Part shown: one piece after another, positions 1-5,130 of the stretch | How the letters are laid out: the number at the start of each line of letters is the position of its first letter | Position numbering within the stretch: the stretch's first letter is position 1 | Source of the DNA: Candidatus Hydrogenedentota bacterium | Lineage (GTDB): Bacteria; Spirochaetota; Leptospiria; Turneriellales; J094 | DNA: 10,803 bases | Assembly (NCBI GenBank): GCA_003695005.1 | Contig: RFJE01000213.1 | Location: 1-10,803, forward strand | Direction of reading: 5' to 3' | Notes under the pieces: model-generated | The model's input: the letters and a program-made list of their open reading frames with translations, nothing else | Told to the model about the DNA's origin: nothing | Database searches by the model: none | Program-made: the position numbers and the translations under genes

Positions 1-412
1 GTCCAATTTTCCTTGTACCCCATTGGTTCATTTTTTCTCGGACTTCCTTTAAAACGTTTTGGAAAAAATTATCTTTATCTACAATCAAAACAGACTCTGT
101 TGCTAAATCTAAATAATACCAGGGTTTTTGTAGCGCTTCGACTTTTGTTTTTAAAATAGGGGACAAAGGGGGCACCCATGGTTCTTTTTGCAAAGGAGCG
201 TCGATGAGTTCAGAAAACTCTTCGTATCGCTTAAAACGTAGTTTTGGCAAAGGGTCCACTACCATAAAAATATCAATATCAGAATTTTCATGAATTTCTT
301 TTCGCGCAAAAGATCCAAAAAGAGCTAAAGTAATCAGTCGATCTTGGTATTGCTTAAGAATTAAAGTTTCTATTTTTTCCCAGGCATTTATATATTTTTC
401 TAAAAGGTTCAT
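1..412 (-). CDS. MNT-fold nucleotidyltransferase, 3'-truncated by window edge
   Basis: The gene starts at ATG 412-410 and reads off the left edge; 137 residues are visible. It is a minimal nucleotidyltransferase (polymerase-beta fold): LFGSFARKEIHENSDIDIF carries the family signature, G33-S34 followed by the metal-binding pair D45 and D47. The visible tail, ending MNQWGTRKIG, resembles longer MNT proteins that go on into a conserved WYWDLKP-like C-terminus; that comparison is from memory. Such proteins are usually the antitoxin half of HEPN-MNT toxin-antitoxin pairs and can AMPylate the HEPN partner. The ATG overlaps the permease stop (TAATG), so translation is probably coupled to the export permease. 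Its HEPN partner could be the remnant at 1233-1370 or could lie beyond the edge. The fold is clear; the role in a polysaccharide locus is inferred. Confidence 0.85.
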   Translation of the reverse strand, partial: MNLLEKYINAWEKIETLILKQYQDRLITLALFGSFARKEIHENSDIDIFMVVDPLPKLRFKRYEEFSELIDAPLQKEPWVPPLSPILKTKVEALQKPWYYLDLATESVLIVDKDNFFQNVLKEVREKMNQWGTRKIG

Positions 413-1224
413 TACAATACATCTGCAAAATGAGGCCTTAACTTCCTAAATACCCAGGCACCAAAAAAGAATAAAAAAGTAGTAAAAGCCCAAAAATATA
501 GTGTCCATAGCCAATCTTCCCAAAACCACACATGATGAATCATAGCATTTCTATAGCCTTCGGTAATATAATAAACCGGATTTAGCTTTAACCATGGCTG
601 GATTTTTGGGGGTAGCATTTTAGGAGGCCAGAAAACCGGTGTGGCCCAAAAACCTATCTGAATACCCACATTGATGATTTGACCTAAATCCCGAAAAAAA
701 ACATCAATGGAAGAAGACATCCAGGTAAAGCCTAAAATTAAAACAATGACACAACCTAAATAATAAAGAACCTGGATTGCATGAATCGTTGGCGGATAAC
801 CATATCCAATAAAAGCAATAAACATTATAGAAATAAAAAAAGCATGAATAAATAATCCCGAAATAATTTTTACAATCGGTAAAATAGAAACTGGGAAAAC
901 AACCTTTTGAACTAAATACGCATTTTCTCGGATGACAGTTGTGCCGGCCAAAATAGTTTCTGAAAAATAAAACCAAGGAAACATGGCGGTAATAAGCCAT
1001 AAAATAAATGGCATATTCCCTACTGGTTTGCTTTTAAAACCAATGTCAAAAATAAACCACATTACGGCAATTGTTACAAGAGGCTGAATAAAAGCCCATA
1101 AAATACCTAAATACGATCCTAAATAGCGAACTTTTAAATCCCGTTTGGCCATTGTCCAAATGGTTTCTCTTAACTTAATTACATTTTTCATAAATTGTAC
1201 AAAAGTAATGATTTTTGTTTTCAT
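412..1224 (-). CDS. wzm: Polysaccharide/polyol-phosphate ABC export permease (Wzm/TagG type)
   Basis: This 270-residue polytopic protein has the length and layout of ABC-2 permeases that export O-antigen or teichoic-acid-like polymers across the inner membrane. After a short cytoplasmic lead, AKRDLKVRYLGSYLGILWAF (about 26-45) is the typical amphipathic entry motif. About six hydrophobic segments follow, with FFRDLGQIINVGIQIGFWATPVF (about 177-199) and LNPVYYITEGYRNAM (about 214-228) as family hallmarks, and a C-terminal FADVL-like end. The partner ATPase (Wzt) is not in the window; it would be expected further left. AGGGGATAAA precedes the ATG, and its AG comes from the stop codon of the HEPN remnant. 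The gene downstream overlaps by one base. The symbol reflects family and context; the exported polymer is unknown. Confidence 0.9.
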   Translation of the reverse strand: MKTKIITFVQFMKNVIKLRETIWTMAKRDLKVRYLGSYLGILWAFIQPLVTIAVMWFIFDIGFKSKPVGNMPFILWLITAMFPWFYFSETILAGTTVIRENAYLVQKVVFPVSILPIVKIISGLFIHAFFISIMFIAFIGYGYPPTIHAIQVLYYLGCVIVLILGFTWMSSSIDVFFRDLGQIINVGIQIGFWATPVFWPPKMLPPKIQPWLKLNPVYYITEGYRNAMIHHVWFWEDWLWTLYFWAFTTFLFFFGAWVFRKLRPHFADVL

Positions 1225-1232
1225 TTTATCCC

Positions 1233-1370
1233 CTATAAATTAAATTCCATTCTTTGTAAAAATTCTTCTGTATATTGGCCGGCTTGTTTTAACGTCTTTG
1301 CTGCTAGAAAATCATCTTTTGCTGTTTCGTACCAGCGGAAAGCTTCGTTTTTATAATCTTCTAAATTCAT
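1233..1370 (-). pseudogene. HEPN-domain remnant or mini-protein (45 aa)
   Basis: A 45-codon reading frame starts at ATG 1370 and stops at TAG 1235-1233. Its ATG overlaps the nucleotidyltransferase stop (ATGA). Residues 10-33, including FRWYETAKDDFLAAKTLKQAGQY, read like the first helix of HEPN proteins encoded beside MNT nucleotidyltransferases (W..A..D...A..L...G.Y). A normal HEPN domain is about 110-140 residues and includes an RX4-6H active-site motif. Here the protein ends after TEEFLQRMEFNL, with no second helix and no catalytic motif, so it looks truncated or internally deleted. The start overlap and the permease ribosome-binding sequence built into its stop show it still fits the operon, and it may be translated. 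A functional short peptide cannot be excluded. Confidence 0.6.
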
Positions 1371-1702
1371 AAATAAATTTGCAAAATTTGAATGGCATTT
1401 TTTAAAACTTTGGAAAAAAAAGGCCTTTTAGATATTTCTTGCCACTCTTGTGGCGTGTACGGTAAAATATCAATAGCCACTGGAAAAGTGGAGTATAAAT
1501 TTTCAAAGTCTAAAAACCGATCAAAAAATTTTTTTTTAGTTTTATACACAATAATAAAATCTAGATCCGAACTTTCAGAAGCAATGTTTTCGGCGTAGGA
1601 TCCAAACAGCCAGCAATGCTGAACAGGAATTGGCGATAAAATTTCTTTTGTTTTAGAAATAATTGCTTGTAACGGCAATATATTTTGTGAGCAATGAATC
1701 AT
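1367..1702 (-). CDS. MNT-fold nucleotidyltransferase (HEPN-partner type)
   Basis: This is a 111-residue minimal nucleotidyltransferase. LFGSYAENIASESSDLDFII gives G34-S35 and the metal pair D46/D48, and VAIDIL supplies the third acidic residue, D78, on the following strand. Length and motif spacing are normal for stand-alone MNT antitoxins. The usual GSxARG is GSYAEN here, so the basic residue after the Ala is lost. The ATG overlaps the MarR-like gene's stop (ATGA), and its own stop overlaps the HEPN-like frame downstream (ATGA), the classical MNT-HEPN gene order. It shares fold and signature, but little else, with the second nucleotidyltransferase at the window's left edge. Likely role: antitoxin of a degenerate toxin-antitoxin module, or a nucleotidyl-transferring enzyme co-opted by the polysaccharide locus. 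Confidence 0.85.
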   Translation of the reverse strand: MIHCSQNILPLQAIISKTKEILSPIPVQHCWLFGSYAENIASESSDLDFIIVYKTKKKFFDRFLDFENLYSTFPVAIDILPYTPQEWQEISKRPFFSKVLKNAIQILQIYL

Positions 1703-2115
1703 AATGAAATTGGAGAAATTTTTTCTTTAGCCATTTCTTGCGCCATATCTTTTTCAATATCAAGGTGATCTCTGTTGGCATCAGCTAGGGCCATTTCTAT
1801 TTCTTGTTTAATTCGATCATACTCTTCCATCTTGCGCTTTAGAAAATTAACAGCTAAACGAGATTTTTGCTCCATGCCTTCGGGAGTTAAGATGTATAAA
1901 TATACTTTCTTATTTTTATTGTTACGAAAATTTCGCATTTTTAAAAGGCCTTTTTCCAACAAAGCCTTTAATACATAATTCGTTTTTCCAAGAGAAACCC
2001 CTAGTTTTTCGGCAAGCTCTCTTTGGCTAATTTCAGGATTTTCCTGAATTTCACGCAAAATTTTATATGTAATATCTGAATCCATAACTCCCCTCAACTG
2101 TTCAATAATGAACAT
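1699..2115 (-). CDS. EPS-associated MarR-family winged-helix regulator
   Basis: A short DNA-binding protein. Residues 14-80 form a winged helix: YKILREIQENPEISQRELAEK is helix 1-2, LGVSLGKTNYVLKALLEKGL the recognition region, and RNNKNKKVYLYILTPEG the wing. SQRELA, SLGKTNYVLKAL and the LTPEG...FLKRK tail match the MarR-like regulators usually found at the head of exopolysaccharide/O-antigen loci. A charged helical tail (about 90-135) probably dimerises. Two starts are possible. ATG 2115 gives 138 aa but has no Shine-Dalgarno sequence. ATG 2085 (128 aa, beginning MDSDITYK) has GAGGGGAG just upstream, though only 2 nt away, and lies just beyond a candidate promoter; I slightly favour 2085 as biological start. 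It is the first gene of the polysaccharide block, 22 nt after nusG, and overlaps the next gene by ATGA. Confidence 0.85.
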   Translation of the reverse strand: MFIIEQLRGVMDSDITYKILREIQENPEISQRELAEKLGVSLGKTNYVLKALLEKGLLKMRNFRNNKNKKVYLYILTPEGMEQKSRLAVNFLKRKMEEYDRIKQEIEMALADANRDHLDIEKDMAQEMAKEKISPISL

Positions 2116-2131
2116 TGATAGGAGCTGTCAA
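2102..2131 (-). promoter_or_regulatory. Candidate promoter for the polysaccharide genes
   Basis: The nusG/regulator gap has a perfect -35 TTGACA (2131-2126, minus strand), an 18-nt spacer and a weak -10-like TATTGA (2107-2102). Transcription would begin near 2095, inside the first possible ATG (2115) but upstream of the second (2085), so a real promoter here would fix the regulator's start at 2085. No terminator separates nusG from this point, so read-through from the secE-nusG unit is also expected. The weak -10 keeps confidence low. Confidence 0.3.
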
Positions 2132-2137
2132 GAATTA

Positions 2138-2674
2138 TTAAGCTTTGCTAACCTGTAAATAATCTAATTCAACCGGGGTGGATCGGCCAAAAATTTCCAC
2201 TTTTACACGTACTTTACCTCGTTCAGAGTCTACTTCATCCACAACCCCTTGGAAATTAGCAAAAGGACCATCAATAATTTTAACAGTTTCTCCTACAGTA
2301 AATAAAATACGCGGCTTTGGTTTTTCATCGGTTTTAATTTCACCCATTTCGGCAAATAAGCTCATCATTTCTTCTTCTGTTAAGGATTGTGGCGTACTTC
2401 CTGCACCAACAAAGCCCATAACTCCCGGTACTGCACGAATCTTTCTATATAAATCATCATTCATATCGATTTCTGCAAATATATATCCGGGCATGAATTT
2501 CTTTTTAACAATGCGTTTTTTTCCACCACGTAGCTCTGCCATTTCGAGCGTAGGAACTTTGACTTGCCTAATTTTATCCCCATCTTCCCAACGAGATTTT
2601 TCTTTCTCAATAAGCTTTTTAACCTTATCTTCATGAGAAGATAAAGTGTGAATTACATACCATGCAAAAGCCAT
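2138..2674 (-). CDS. nusG: Transcription termination/antitermination factor NusG
   Basis: This 178-residue protein is a full-length canonical NusG, which binds the RNA polymerase clamp, suppresses pausing and links polymerase to Rho or ribosomal protein S10. The NGN domain starts WYVIHTLSSHEDKVKKLIE (5-23) and contains KKKFMPGYIFAEIDM (57-71), the family hallmark, and VPGVMGFVG (82-90). After a charged linker, the KOW domain runs from about 125 (VGETVKIIDGPFANFQG, then VKVEIFGRSTPVELDYLQV). Its ATG overlaps the secE stop (TAATG), so the two are translationally coupled, as in most bacteria. The odd feature is what follows: rplK is absent, and an EPS-type regulator lies 22 nt downstream. Sequence and position beside secE point to the housekeeping protein and not to an RfaH/LoaP/UpxY-type specialised paralogue. 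Confidence 0.96.
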   Translation of the reverse strand: MAFAWYVIHTLSSHEDKVKKLIEKEKSRWEDGDKIRQVKVPTLEMAELRGGKKRIVKKKFMPGYIFAEIDMNDDLYRKIRAVPGVMGFVGAGSTPQSLTEEEMMSLFAEMGEIKTDEKPKPRILFTVGETVKIIDGPFANFQGVVDEVDSERGKVRVKVEIFGRSTPVELDYLQVSKA

Positions 2675-2856
2675 TATCCTAACACCTTTGTAATTACTAA
2701 ACTAATTACTTCATCTAAAAAGTAAATAAATAAAGTAAATAAAATTACAGTAATAAAAACCACTACTGTTGATCGTGTTATTTCGTCCCAACTCGGCCAT
2801 ACAACTTTACGAAGTTCTGCTCGAGCTTCTCTTAAAAATTGTATCATTTTCTTCAT
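2674..2856 (-). CDS. secE: Preprotein translocase subunit SecE
   Basis: This 60-residue protein is the short, single-span form of SecE that clamps the SecY channel of the Sec translocon in the inner membrane. An amphipathic N-terminal helix (IQFLREARAELRKVVWPSWDE, about 5-25) carries the SecE signature ELRKVVWPSxxE. One transmembrane helix follows (about 29-55: STVVVFITVILFTLFIYF and onward). Length is normal for non-enteric bacteria. A good ribosome-binding site, AAGGAG (2867-2862), sits 5 nt before the ATG and only 7 nt after the tRNA-Trp 3' end, so tRNA processing would leave secE mRNA with an 18-nt leader. It overlaps nusG by one base. Confidence 0.95.
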   Translation of the reverse strand: MKKMIQFLREARAELRKVVWPSWDEITRSTVVVFITVILFTLFIYFLDEVISLVITKVLG

Positions 2857-2874
2857 ATAATCTCCTTATGAATA

Positions 2875-2945
2875 CAGGGCGGAGAGGAATCGAACCCCCA
2901 TTAGCGGTTTTGGAGACCGCCGTTCTACCATTGAACTACCGCCCT
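2875..2945 (-). tRNA. trnW: tRNA-Trp (anticodon CCA)
   Basis: A 71-nt cloverleaf on the minus strand. The acceptor stem AGGGCGG pairs with CCGCCCT, with G as discriminator. The D-stem is GTTC/GAAC, the anticodon arm GCGGTCTCCAAAACCGC has CCA in the loop, and the T-arm contains GGTTCGATTCC. No 3' CCA is encoded, so it must be added after transcription. It sits in the common rpmG-trnW-secE-nusG arrangement, 5 nt after the rpmG stop. Confidence 0.96.
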
Positions 2946-2950
2946 TCATA

Positions 2951-3103
2951 TTATGGCTTCTTTTCTTTATGTAATGTATGCTTACGGCAAAATTTACAAT
3001 ATTTTTTAATGGAAAACTTGTCAGTATGTGTTTTCCTATTCTTTGTTGTCGAGTACCAACGGTTACCGCAAGCTTCACACTCTAGCAAAATTATTTCTCT
3101 CAT
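2951..3103 (-). CDS. rpmG: 50S ribosomal protein bL33
   Basis: A 50-residue protein read from ATG 3103 to TAA 2951: MREIILLECEACGNRW, then YSTTKNRK and a basic tail ending HKEKKP. This is bL33 of the large ribosomal subunit, with its usual length and the typical TTKNR core. Two CxxC pairs (C9-C12 and C36-C39) make it the zinc-binding (C+) form; organisms often also carry a cysteine-free paralogue for zinc limitation, so regulation by zinc is possible but not visible here. AAAGGAG (3116-3110) lies 6 nt upstream. The gene is wedged between two tRNAs, 14 nt after tRNA-Thr and 5 nt before tRNA-Trp, so its mRNA is probably released by tRNA-processing nucleases. Confidence 0.95.
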   Translation of the reverse strand: MREIILLECEACGNRWYSTTKNRKTHTDKFSIKKYCKFCRKHTLHKEKKP

Positions 3104-3117
3104 TTATAACTCCTTTA

Positions 3118-3190
3118 AGCCCGGGAGCGGACTCGAACCACCGACCTACTCCTTACCATGGAGTTGCTCTACCAGCTGAGCTACCCGGGC
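3118..3190 (-). tRNA. trnT: tRNA-Thr (anticodon GGT)
   Basis: A 73-nt cloverleaf on the minus strand. The acceptor stem GCCCGGG pairs with CCCGGGC. The D-arm is GCTCAGCTGGTAGAGC, the anticodon arm ACTCCATGGTAAGGAGT presents GGT, and the T-arm contains GGTTCGAGTCC. The discriminator is T and no CCA is encoded. It is the first gene of the leftward unit, and the ribosome-binding site of rpmG begins 1 nt after its 3' end. Confidence 0.96.
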
Positions 3191-3204
3191 GCAAACGCGC
3201 CTAC

Positions 3205-3210
3205 AATATA
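3205..3210 (-). promoter_or_regulatory. Possible -10 box of the tRNA-Thr/rpmG/secE/nusG unit
   Basis: TATATT on the minus strand lies 14 nt before the tRNA-Thr 5' end, and a GC-rich stretch (GGCGCG) follows it, as is common at stable-RNA promoters. I see no convincing -35 at 16-18 nt. A TTGACA (about 3248-3253, minus) is too far upstream for this -10. Confidence 0.3.
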
Positions 3211-3301
3211 GACAGTAAAAACCAAGGTTATGTTTTTAAACAACCTGTCAAGGAAAGACATTACAAGTATTATGTACCCGGAGCCAGTAATTCTCGGTGA
3301 A

Positions 3302-3376
3302 GGGAAAAAAGGCCTGCTCGGCGCAGTTCCGCAGGCTGCGCCGAGGACTGTTTGAGCACGAGCAGGCCTTTTTCCC
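3302..3376. terminator. Long A-tract/T-tract stem, bidirectional terminator-like
   Basis: The left arm GGGAAAAAAGGCCTGCTCG (3302-3320) pairs with 3359-3376, with a one-base A bulge because the right T-run has five bases. A GC-rich stem next to a U-tract appears on either strand, so it could stop transcription both ways. Inside, CTCGGCGCAG (3317-3326) and CTGCGCCGAG (3336-3345) form a second 10-bp hairpin that competes for the last four bases of the outer stem. It lies upstream of both neighbouring genes, not behind one, so an insulator role is more natural than end-of-gene termination. Confidence 0.55.
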
Positions 3377-3393
3377 TATTTTGAATCTAGATG

Positions 3394-3426
3394 CAGCGAT
3401 TCTCGGCGGTATGCCGAGAATCGCTG
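3394..3426. repeat. Perfect 14-bp palindrome of composite repeat copy 1
   Basis: CAGCGATTCTCGGC (3394-3407), loop GGTAT, GCCGAGAATCGCTG (3413-3426). The outer CAGCGAT/ATCGCTG is shared with the palindrome at 9286-9320, whereas the inner stem differs on both arms and stays paired. There is no T-tract, so it is not a terminator by itself. Confidence 0.8.
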
Positions 3427-3457
3427 AAAAATTGTAAGCGCTACATCCTTTGCTCCG

Positions 3458-3485
3458 TTGACAAGGTAAATCCATCTTACATCAT
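3458..3485 (+). promoter_or_regulatory. Candidate argJ promoter
   Basis: A perfect TTGACA (3458-3463), a 16-nt spacer and CATCAT (3480-3485, four of six consensus positions). Transcription would start about 3491-3493, at or next to the argJ ATG, implying a leaderless or nearly leaderless mRNA. That fits the absence of any Shine-Dalgarno sequence before argJ. Confidence 0.45.
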
Positions 3486-3490
3486 AGAAT

Positions 3491-4672
3491 ATGGAAAAAC
3501 CAATCTTGTTTCCTTGTAATCTTAGTAGCATTCCACAGGGATATTCTACTTTTGTCACTTCTGCTGGCATTAAGGATCGTTCTTTAGATGTTGGGATTGT
3601 AGTATCCGAGAAAACCGCGAGTGCTGCTGCTTTATTTACGCAAAACCGAATTGTAGGAAATCCAATTTTAGTTGGCCGAAAGCATATGAAAAAGGGAAAA
3701 TTAAAAGCAATTATTGTAAACTCAAAAAATGCCAATGTTTTATCAGGATCGGATGGGTATGAAAATACAGTTCAGCTATGTGAATTTTTAGCCAGCAAGT
3801 TAAATTGCAGGCCGGAAGAAATTTTGCCTTGTTCAACAGGTGTCATCGGGCGTCCCCTTCCTGTTCAAAAGATATTAAAAGCCATAGACAGCTTGCCTGC
3901 TTCTTTGCAAAATCCACCGCAGTTTGATAACTTTGCACGTGCTACCATGACCACCGATACCGTTCCAAAATACACATCTCGCAAAGTGGGTAATGCTTCG
4001 ATTGTAGCCACGGCAAAAGGTTCTGGTATGATAGAGCCAAACATGGCGACCATGCTCTCGTACTTTTTTACTGATGCCGAGATAGAGTCACAAATTTTAA
4101 AAGAAATGCTTACTCGCGTTGCCGAAAAAACATTTCATTGCTTAAGCGTTGATAGTGATACTTCCACTTCGGATACCGTAGCTATCATGGCCAATGGCAT
4201 GGCAGGTAAGGTCGACCTGCAAGAGTTTGAAGAATCACTTTGTTCTATGGCCACGGATCTTACCAAAATGCTAGCGTATGATGGGGAAGGGGCTACTAAG
4301 CTTTTTCAAGTTCATATCCAAAATGCACCTAGTTTTCAGGAAGCAAGGGCTGTGGGTAAAAGCATCATTAATTCTCCCCTTGTAAAAACAGCTATTTATC
4401 AGGGTGATCCAAATTGGGGACGGATTTTCATGGCCATTGGCAAAACAGGCTTTTCCTTTATTGAAGCCGATAAGGTAAAAATTTTATGGGGGAATCCACC
4501 AAAAGAGTATCGTGATACAGAAGAAGAGTTAGCAAGCCTTTCTGCTTACTTAAAAGAAAATGCCATTTTAGACTTGACTGTGGACTTAAAGGCGGGAAAA
4601 GAAAAAGCAACGGTTTATGGTTGCGACTTAACCGAAGAATATGTAAGAATCAATGCTTATTATACCACATGA
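3491..4672 (+). CDS. argJ: Ornithine acetyltransferase / N-acetylglutamate synthase ArgJ
   Basis: A full-length 393-residue ArgJ. It transfers the acetyl group from N-acetylornithine to glutamate in the cyclic arginine pathway; some members also acetylate glutamate from acetyl-CoA, which sequence alone does not settle. The proenzyme cuts itself between Ala and Thr in KGSGMIEPNMATMLSYFFTDA: here A186|T187, with T187 the new N-terminal nucleophile. PCSTGVIG (113-120) holds the oxyanion-hole Thr-Gly, GDPNWGR (about 320-326) is conserved, and the C-terminus EEYVRINAYYTT matches the family end (usually INADY; here Y replaces D). An in-frame stop at 3485-3487 makes 3491 the furthest upstream ATG; no Shine-Dalgarno sequence is present. 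It begins the plus-strand operon and overlaps the next gene by ATGA. Confidence 0.96.
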   Translation: MEKPILFPCNLSSIPQGYSTFVTSAGIKDRSLDVGIVVSEKTASAAALFTQNRIVGNPILVGRKHMKKGKLKAIIVNSKNANVLSGSDGYENTVQLCEFLASKLNCRPEEILPCSTGVIGRPLPVQKILKAIDSLPASLQNPPQFDNFARATMTTDTVPKYTSRKVGNASIVATAKGSGMIEPNMATMLSYFFTDAEIESQILKEMLTRVAEKTFHCLSVDSDTSTSDTVAIMANGMAGKVDLQEFEESLCSMATDLTKMLAYDGEGATKLFQVHIQNAPSFQEARAVGKSIINSPLVKTAIYQGDPNWGRIFMAIGKTGFSFIEADKVKILWGNPPKEYRDTEEELASLSAYLKENAILDLTVDLKAGKEKATVYGCDLTEEYVRINAYYTT

Positions 4673-5130
4673 AAAAAATTTTTAAAAACCCTTATTTTTA
4701 CATTGCTATTTTTATCGGGGGGATTCTTGCATTACCACCACTTTACTTAAAAATTACAAGTCGTGGCTTACTTGCCGACATTGTCTATAGATTTCGGAAA
4801 GTAGAAACTCCAGCCATTACGCCGGATATGGCCGGCTATCATCCACCAAAACGGGGTGAATTTAAAGCAGAAGATTATGTGCATTTTAAACTAGAGCTTT
4901 TAAATGCACTGAATCATGCTGTAGAAGGAAAAGAAAAGTATATGGAAAACTTAATTTATATGCGGTTTAATATCACCATTCCGGAAATCCAAAAGTTTCG
5001 CCAAGAACACCGAAAAGAAATTGAGCAAGCACTCAAAAAAATGCCAAAGTGGCGAAAAAAAATAAGGTTGGCATTGAAAGAAGCAAAACAAAAAGGGACG
5101 AAGCATCCCTTTAAAGGAGACCCGTTATAA
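4669..5130 (+). CDS. Small membrane-anchored protein of unknown function
   Basis: I do not recognise this 153-residue protein. I start it at ATG 4669 because it overlaps the argJ stop (ATGA) and is directly followed by a membrane anchor. The frame is open further upstream inside argJ, but that part is argJ coding sequence. Residues 1-8 are basic (MKKIFKNP), and 9-27 form one hydrophobic helix (YFYIAIFIGGILALPPLYL). With positive charge before the helix the rest should face the periplasm. It is then strongly basic and helical, with FKAEDYVHFKLELLNALNHA in the middle and a lysine-rich end (KKMPKWRKKIRLALKEAKQK). There are no cysteines and no enzyme motif. Its stop overlaps the cimA start (TAATG), and its last codons carry cimA's AAAGGAG, so co-translation is likely. 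Confidence 0.8.
   Translation: MKKIFKNPYFYIAIFIGGILALPPLYLKITSRGLLADIVYRFRKVETPAITPDMAGYHPPKRGEFKAEDYVHFKLELLNALNHAVEGKEKYMENLIYMRFNITIPEIQKFRQEHRKEIEQALKKMPKWRKKIRLALKEAKQKGTKHPFKGDPL

Larger units (their letters stand above)
3281..3427. repeat. Composite hairpin repeat, copy 1 (inverted relative to copy 2)
   Basis: Read on the minus strand this region has the same order as copy 2 at 9286-9456: a short palindrome (3394-3426), a 17-nt AT-rich spacer, then a long A-tract/T-tract stem (3302-3376), then 24 nt of which 17 match copy 2. Two inner blocks are identical between copies: a 17-mer (3342-3358) and a 14-mer (3321-3334). It fills most of the 300-nt gap between the divergent tRNA-Thr and argJ promoters; the rest of that gap holds only the promoter candidates. 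Confidence 0.75.

Noticed and set aside
2178..2636. 152-codon plus-strand open frame opposite nusG
   Set aside because: It lies wholly antisense to a clear nusG, and its translation is serine/proline/threonine-rich and unlike any family.
2138..2674. nusG as a specialised RfaH/UpxY-type paralogue because of the polysaccharide genes downstream
   Set aside because: The full canonical NGN-KOW sequence and the rpmG-trnW-secE context mark it as the housekeeping gene; only genome-wide absence or presence of a second nusG could overturn this.
3192..3490. T-box or arginine-responsive leader upstream of argJ
   Set aside because: No T-box sequence, leader peptide or operator-like palindrome was recognised; the structures here belong to the composite repeat and the predicted start site leaves no leader.
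3376..3735. 119-codon minus-strand open frame over the argJ start and repeat copy 1
   Set aside because: It overlaps the argJ N-terminus and the hairpin repeat, and shows no recognisable domain.
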